Origin: BJHQ01 sp964654285
Lineage (GTDB): Bacteria > Planctomycetota > UBA11346
DNA: 64,000 bases
Assembly: GCA_964654285.1 (NCBI GenBank)
Contig: CAZZJC010000006.1
Coordinates: 72,230 to 136,229, forward strand
Direction: 5' to 3'
Part shown: one piece after another, positions 58,638 to 64,000 of the stretch
How the letters are laid out: the number at the start of each line of letters is the position of its first letter
Numbering within the stretch: position 1 is the first letter of the stretch
Notes under the pieces: generated by a model
Seen by the model: the letters and a program-made list of their open reading frames with translations, nothing else
Database searches by the model: none
What the model was told of the DNA's origin: nothing
Program-made: the position numbers and the translations under genes

Positions 58638-60934
58638 GCCGCCCCCGTCGCCGGTGCCGGCCCGGCCGGGATGGCCGGGGTGTCGTAGAAGTCGGGCACG
58701 ACCGATCTGACCAGGGCGGGCACGTCGAGCACCTCGGTGACCTTGTTGCGGATCACCAGGCAGCCGGTCATGAACGGCCGGCTGGCGCCGCGTTGCAGGG
58801 CCATGGCCTCGTCGACGGTGTCGAGGATCCGTCCGATCACGAGGCCGACCGTGCGCCCGTTCGGGGCGGTGTGGATGACCACGTCGAGGCGGCCGGTGTT
58901 CGCTTCCTCGTCCGCCGTCTTGCGCAGCTCGCGCCGGCGTTCGGGCACGATCTGGAAGACGCGCAGGATGGGGATGACGCTGCCGCGATGCTGCACCACC
59001 TCGTTATCGCCCAGGTGCTCGATCTCGGTCTCGGCGATCTCCTCCAGCCGGGCGATGCGGGCGAGCGGGATGACCATCTGGCCGAGATCCGGCGACTGGA
59101 AGAGCAGGAGCGATTCCTTGTCGCCGGCCGTCGCCGCATGGCGCTGGGCCTCGCCCGACTGCGCCTCCTTGCCCAGGACGTGCGCCTCGCGCCCGACCCC
59201 CAGGACATCGAGGATGAGCGCCAGGCGGCCGTCGCCGAGGATGGTCGCGCCGGCGTAGAACGGGATGCCCTTGAGCTGCTCGCCGAGCGGTTTCACCACG
59301 ATCTCCTCGCTGTCGAGGATCTCATCGACGACCAGGCCGAAGAGGTTGCCGTTGGCCTGGATCACCGCGATCTTCACCGTCTCCACCTTTTCCGGCAGCG
59401 GCAGGCCGAGGATCCTGTTCAGGTAGACGAGCGGCAGCAGGCGGCCGCGCAGGCGGTGGAACTGGGCGCCATAGATGGTCTCGATGCCCTTGGTCGCCTG
59501 CTCGCCTTCGAGCTGGACGAGCTCGACCAGGTTGACCTGCGGGATCGCGAAGCGCGATCCGGCGGCGGCCACCAGCAGGCAGGGGATGATCGCGAGGGTG
59601 AGCGGGATGGTGATGATCAGGGTGGTGCCCTGGCCCTGGGCCGATTTCAGTTCGATGCGCCCGCCCATGCGCTCGATGTTGGTCTTGACCACGTCCATGC
59701 CGACGCCCCGGCCGCTGACGTTGGTGACCTTGGCCGCGGTCGACAGGCCGGGCAGGAAGATGAGTTCGAGCGCCTCGGCGGGACTGAGCTTCGCCGCGCG
59801 CTCGGCGGTGATCATGCCCTTTTCGACCGCCTTGGCCTTGACCCGTTCGCTGTCGATGCCCTTGCCGTCGTCGCGGATCTCGAGCACCACCTGGCCGCTC
59901 TCCTGGCCGGCGCGGAAGAGCAGCAGGCCTTCCTCGGGCTTGCCCGCGCTGCGGCGGTCCTCGGGCGATTCGACGCCGTGGTCGACCGCGTTGCGGACGA
60001 TGTGGGTCATCGGATCCTTGATCGCCTCGATCAGCGAGCGGTCGAGCTCGGTCTCCTCGCCCTCGATCTGCACCCGCACCTTCTTGCCGCAGCCCACCGC
60101 GAGGTCGCGCACGATGCGCGGCAGCTTGTTCCACAGGGTGCCGATCGGCTGCATGCGCGTCTTCATCACGCCCTGCTGCAATTCCGTGACCAGCCGGCTG
60201 AGGCTCTGCACCATCGCCTGGTGCTGCGCATCCTGGACGGAGCCGGCATTCTGGACGATGCGGTTGCGGGTCAGGACGAGCTTGCCGACGAGATTCATCA
60301 GGCTGTCGAGCAGGTCGACGTGGACGCGGATGGTGTCGGACGCCGGATCCGCCACCGCCTGGCGCACCGCCCGGCGCGTCTCGTCACCGGTCTTGCCGGG
60401 AACGGGCTTCGCCTCCGCTACGCGTCCGGCCGAGGCGGCCACCGCTGGCACGTCAGCGAACTCCCCGGCGGCGACAGCCGCAGGTGCAGCCTCCTGCCGC
60501 GTGATCTGACCGGTCTCGGGTACCGACGGCTTGGCCGTGGAGGTTTCGCCACCACCGGCAAGCCGGAGGAGGTCGGTGGCGAGATCGTGGTAGTCGACGT
60601 CGCCTTCTGCCCCGCTGGTGCCGATGTTGCAGAGCAGGGCGCGGATGCCGTCGACCATCGCGAGCAGCCGGCCGGCCTTTTCCGGGCTCATGCCCAGGGT
60701 GCCGTCGCGCAGCTTGGACAGCAGGGTCTCGCCGGCATGGGCCAGCCCTTGCAGCTTGTCGAAACCGAAGAATCCGCTGTTGCCCTTCAGGGTATGGACG
60801 AGCCGGAAGATGCGTCCGAGGCGCTCGGCATCGCAGTCGCCGCGCTCCAGCGCGAGGAACTCCTGGTCGAGATGCTCCAGGTTCTCGGCGCTCTCGGTCA
60901 GGAAATCCTTGAGCAGATCGTCGTTCTCACCCAT
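58634..60934 (-). CDS. cheA: Chemotaxis histidine kinase CheA with two C-terminal CheW-like domains
   Basis: This 766-residue protein starts at ATG 60934. The Hpt domain has His47 in RLVHTLKGNSGFFG. An Ala/Glu-rich linker follows (about 120-205) in place of a recognisable CheY-binding P2 domain, then the P3 dimerisation helices (LLDSLMNLVGKLVLTRNRIV). The HATPase domain has RNAVDHGVESPEDR, DDGKGID and GRGVGMDVV. Two CheW-like domains occupy about 470-600 and 625-750. It autophosphorylates on His and drives CheB/CheY. No CheY or chemoreceptor gene is in the window. Confidence 0.95.
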   Translation of the reverse strand: MGENDDLLKDFLTESAENLEHLDQEFLALERGDCDAERLGRIFRLVHTLKGNSGFFGFDKLQGLAHAGETLLSKLRDGTLGMSPEKAGRLLAMVDGIRALLCNIGTSGAEGDVDYHDLATDLLRLAGGGETSTAKPSVPETGQITRQEAAPAAVAAGEFADVPAVAASAGRVAEAKPVPGKTGDETRRAVRQAVADPASDTIRVHVDLLDSLMNLVGKLVLTRNRIVQNAGSVQDAQHQAMVQSLSRLVTELQQGVMKTRMQPIGTLWNKLPRIVRDLAVGCGKKVRVQIEGEETELDRSLIEAIKDPMTHIVRNAVDHGVESPEDRRSAGKPEEGLLLFRAGQESGQVVLEIRDDGKGIDSERVKAKAVEKGMITAERAAKLSPAEALELIFLPGLSTAAKVTNVSGRGVGMDVVKTNIERMGGRIELKSAQGQGTTLIITIPLTLAIIPCLLVAAAGSRFAIPQVNLVELVQLEGEQATKGIETIYGAQFHRLRGRLLPLVYLNRILGLPLPEKVETVKIAVIQANGNLFGLVVDEILDSEEIVVKPLGEQLKGIPFYAGATILGDGRLALILDVLGVGREAHVLGKEAQSGEAQRHAATAGDKESLLLFQSPDLGQMVIPLARIARLEEIAETEIEHLGDNEVVQHRGSVIPILRVFQIVPERRRELRKTADEEANTGRLDVVIHTAPNGRTVGLVIGRILDTVDEAMALQRGASRPFMTGCLVIRNKVTEVLDVPALVRSVVPDFYDTPAIPAGPAPATGAA

Positions 60935-60962
60935 GGGTCGCCGGCGTCCTTGGCGCCGGGGC

Positions 60963-60992
60963 ATTGTACCCCCGCGCGACGACCTTTGTCAA
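60963..60992 (-). promoter_or_regulatory. Consensus sigma70-type promoter of the che operon
   Basis: On the minus strand a perfect TTGACA (60987-60992) lies 18 bases before TACAAT (60963-60968). The predicted start near 60956 leaves a leader of about 22 bases to ATG 60934, which rules out the longer cheA frame beginning at 60964. The promoter is housekeeping-like, not of the flagellar sigma28 type. Confidence 0.75.
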
Positions 60993-61088
60993 ACCCGACA
61001 TCCCTCACCGATCGGAATCGATGAGCAACGGCGCCCAGCCTCGCCGCGGCAGGACGTGCACCGCCGCGCCACGGCCTAGCCTGCCGGC

Positions 61089-62117
61089 ATGGATGCCTTC
61101 GGACTCACCGCCAGCGGCCTGCGCGACGCCTGCGCCCGCCTGGGGCTGCCCCCCTTCCGCGGCGCCCAGATCGCCACCGGGATCTGGAAGCCCGGGGTCG
61201 AGCGCTGGGCCGACGTGCGCGGCCTGCCGCGCGATCTCGCGGCGCGGCTGGAAGCGGAGCATCCGCTCATCCCCGGCGTCGAGGCGCGCCGGCAGGAGGC
61301 CTCCGACGGCACGGTGAAGTCGCTGCTCCGCCTGGCGGACGGGAAGCTGGTGGAGTGCGTCTCGATCCCGCTCGCGACGCGCCACACCGTCTGCGTCTCG
61401 TCCCAGGTCGGCTGCGCCGTGGGCTGCTCGTTCTGCGCCTCGGGCGTGAACGGGGTCGAACGCGACCTGACCGCGGCCGAGATCGTCTGGCAGGTCGCCT
61501 TCCACCATCGCCGCCGGCCGGTGACCAACGTGGTGTTCATGGGTTCGGGCGAACCGCTCTTCAATTTCGCCAACGTTTCCCAGGCGATCCGCGTCCTGGG
61601 CGACGAGGAGGGCCTGAACCTCGGCCGCCGCCGCTTCACCGTGTCGACCTCGGGCGTGCCCGAGCGCATCCGCGAACTGGGGCGCGTCGAACCGCAGGTG
61701 ACCCTCGCCCTCAGCCTGCACGCCCCCGACGACGAGACCCGCTCGCGCCTGGTGCCGCTCAACCGCCGCTGGCCGATCGCCGACCTGATGGCCGCGATGC
61801 GCGACTACGCGAGCCAGGTGAACCGCCGCATCACCCTGGAATACGTCCTGCTGGCCGACGCCAACATGAGCGATGCCCAGGCCCTGGCGCTGGCCCGCCT
61901 GGCGCGCGAGCACCACGCCCACATCAACCTCATCCCCTTCAACCCGGTCGGCGACAGCGCCCACCGCCGTCCGACCACCGCCGAGGTCCGCCGCTTCGCG
62001 GACCAGGTCGTCAACCACGGCGGCCACGCCACCGTGCGCGCCCAGCGCGGTGCGGACATCGATGCGGCGTGCGGGCAGCTGCGGCGGCGGGAAGAGGCGG
62101 AGGGATCGGCGATTTGA
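61089..62117 (+). CDS. rlmN: 23S rRNA/tRNA adenine-C2 methyltransferase RlmN
   Basis: This 342-residue radical SAM enzyme has CAVGCSFC (Cys109, Cys113, Cys116), FMGSGEPLFNF with the GEP motif, TVSTSGVPERI, LSLHAPDDETRSRLVP, and the C-terminal DIDAACGQL with the second catalytic Cys328. It methylates A2503 of 23S rRNA and A37 of some tRNAs. The PLNRRWPIADL block suits RlmN rather than Cfr. A TAGCCT hexamer ends six bases before the ATG, so the transcript may be leaderless. Confidence 0.93.
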   Translation: MDAFGLTASGLRDACARLGLPPFRGAQIATGIWKPGVERWADVRGLPRDLAARLEAEHPLIPGVEARRQEASDGTVKSLLRLADGKLVECVSIPLATRHTVCVSSQVGCAVGCSFCASGVNGVERDLTAAEIVWQVAFHHRRRPVTNVVFMGSGEPLFNFANVSQAIRVLGDEEGLNLGRRRFTVSTSGVPERIRELGRVEPQVTLALSLHAPDDETRSRLVPLNRRWPIADLMAAMRDYASQVNRRITLEYVLLADANMSDAQALALARLAREHHAHINLIPFNPVGDSAHRRPTTAEVRRFADQVVNHGGHATVRAQRGADIDAACGQLRRREEAEGSAI

Positions 62118-62140
62118 CCCGCAACCATCCAGCACAATCA

Positions 62141-62959
62141 CTACGGCCCGTTGCATTCCCAAAAATAGATTTTGCCATCGTCGACCCCGAAGACGACGCG
62201 GACGAAGCGGATTCCACCGTCATACACCATGCTGAACCCTGTTCTTGCCGCCCAGTCCTCTGGGCTTCTTGTCGCCGTCTGATCCAAATCGGCCCCAAGA
62301 TTGAAAAGCAGGTAGCGCGACTTGTGTTCATAGAGCCCGAACGCCTGGATCCCGTATCGCCCTGCGCGAAATAACTGCGTAAATATCTGATAATACCCTG
62401 GTATTTCCGGATCAATCGACCTGAACGGAAGATTCTTGTAGCCGATCTCGTTCAACCCGCGGACCTTCAGGAGCGCATCCAGTCCACCACGCACGTCAGC
62501 ATCCGTGGGATCCCAGAAGCCAGTCACCGCATGAAGCGACACCTCATCCAGGCTCTTCACCAGATCAGGTCCTGGGACACCCCGATGGATGCCGATCACC
62601 TGCCCCTGATGCTGGATGACGGAAACCGTTTTCGGCCCGTACGGGCCCTTGCCAGGGTTGCCCAGATCCATCAACCAGCTTTCGGTGGCGAGGCAGGGAC
62701 GATAGGCCAAATCAAACATCTCTTCCCAAGTAAACGACATCATAAGACGGGTGTCTCCAGCAAATACGAAGCGCCCGATCGGTTGCATCTGGCGATAATC
62801 CATGCGGGCGACCCTGTTCCACCGCATGACCGCATAGCTGCCAACGTAGAGCATGGCGAGGGTGCTGATCACGATGCCGTAGGTGAAGACGGTGCGTCTC
62901 ATGCCAGGATCAACGTCAAGGTCCGGGTGCTGTTCATGCCCAACCGGAAACAACCCCAT
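62141..62959 (-). CDS. Hypothetical membrane-anchored protein
   Basis: This 272-residue protein has one N-terminal transmembrane helix (TVFTYGIVISTLAMLYVGSYAV) and a soluble remainder without known motifs. Aromatic and Gly-rich segments (YGIQAFGLYEHKSRYLLFNLG, YDGGIRFVRVVFG) hint at a beta-rich fold. The start at 62959 is chosen before the helix; the longer frame covers a Gly/Arg-rich leader. Codon usage is less GC-biased than its neighbours. It is convergent with rlmN and divergent from carB. Function unknown. Confidence 0.65.
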   Translation of the reverse strand: MGLFPVGHEQHPDLDVDPGMRRTVFTYGIVISTLAMLYVGSYAVMRWNRVARMDYRQMQPIGRFVFAGDTRLMMSFTWEEMFDLAYRPCLATESWLMDLGNPGKGPYGPKTVSVIQHQGQVIGIHRGVPGPDLVKSLDEVSLHAVTGFWDPTDADVRGGLDALLKVRGLNEIGYKNLPFRSIDPEIPGYYQIFTQLFRAGRYGIQAFGLYEHKSRYLLFNLGADLDQTATRSPEDWAARTGFSMVYDGGIRFVRVVFGVDDGKIYFWECNGP

Positions 62960-63143
62960 CGGCAGCGCGACCGCATTCAGCCATCGCCAGATGGGGCTGG
63001 TGCGGGGCCGCCCCCACCCCCGGCCGCTGCCGCCTTGCGCCCCGGACGGCCCCCCTAGCCTGCCCCGAGTTTGCCCAGCCCCCTGGTACCCGGCCTGGTC
63101 ATCCGACCTGGGACGGGGACGGTGGCGGAAGAACGAGGAAAAC

Positions 63144-64000
<857 letters not shown>

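Overview
The window is about 64 kb of mostly GC-rich DNA from a Gram-negative-type bacterium. It has an OmpA-family lipoprotein, a SurA-like chaperone and an ABC O-antigen exporter. I cannot place it taxonomically with certainty. Two [FeFe]-hydrogenase maturases point to anaerobic or fermentative metabolism. A Ser/Thr kinase with DWG in place of DFG and the multi-domain sensor kinase would fit Planctomycetota or a related phylum, but this is inference only. No tRNA, rRNA or CRISPR array was recognised.

Layout. (1) 1-2.6 kb: a DprE1-like oxidase and a HAD-UbiA fusion, which together look like a decaprenyl-phosphate pentose (arabinose donor) module. (2) 2.9-22.9 kb: a large surface-polysaccharide region of visibly lower and more variable GC. 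Its core is a six-gene minus-strand operon in which every junction is a 4-base ATGA overlap: GT4, Wzm, Wzt with a C-terminal glycan-binding domain, a DUF4214-like/coiled-coil/methyltransferase protein, a three-GT fusion, and a second methyltransferase. A divergent plus-strand operon mirrors it with a short DUF4214-like/coil protein, a two-GT fusion and a single GT. A GHMP sugar kinase, another GT4, a GT-C-like membrane protein and an APS kinase follow. (3) 23-24.7 kb: a NusG paralogue and a second, nearly 90% identical GHMP kinase. (4) 24.9-27.4 kb: hydE-hydG. (5) 27.4-39.4 kb: ordinary genes (MarR, YceI, xylulokinase, RNase D, a beta-barrel protein with a c-type cytochrome, a Ser/Thr kinase, OmpA, SurA-like) separated by several palindromic repeat elements. 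(6) 39.4-50.6 kb: direct repeats, a sugar epimerase, a thioredoxin-like operon with a Cys-rich MarR regulator, transporters, an oligogalacturonate-lyase-like protein and a DWG kinase. (7) 50.7-64 kb: a 1416-residue hybrid histidine kinase, a haloacetate-dehalogenase-like hydrolase, cheA-cheW-cheB-cheR, rlmN and the start of carB.

How the genes work together. The best candidate for a little-described system is the polysaccharide region. Two parallel assembly sets each pair a DUF4214-like, membrane-associated coiled-coil protein with three GT4 domains. One set carries a methyltransferase fused to the coil, suited to be a chain-length ruler and terminator, and sits beside a Wzt able to recognise a modified end. 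The other lacks the methyltransferase and has the three GT domains split 2+1. The NusG paralogue at the edge may act as an antiterminator for these long operons. The abrupt composition change inside the 3' end of the APS kinase gene marks a probable recombination boundary.
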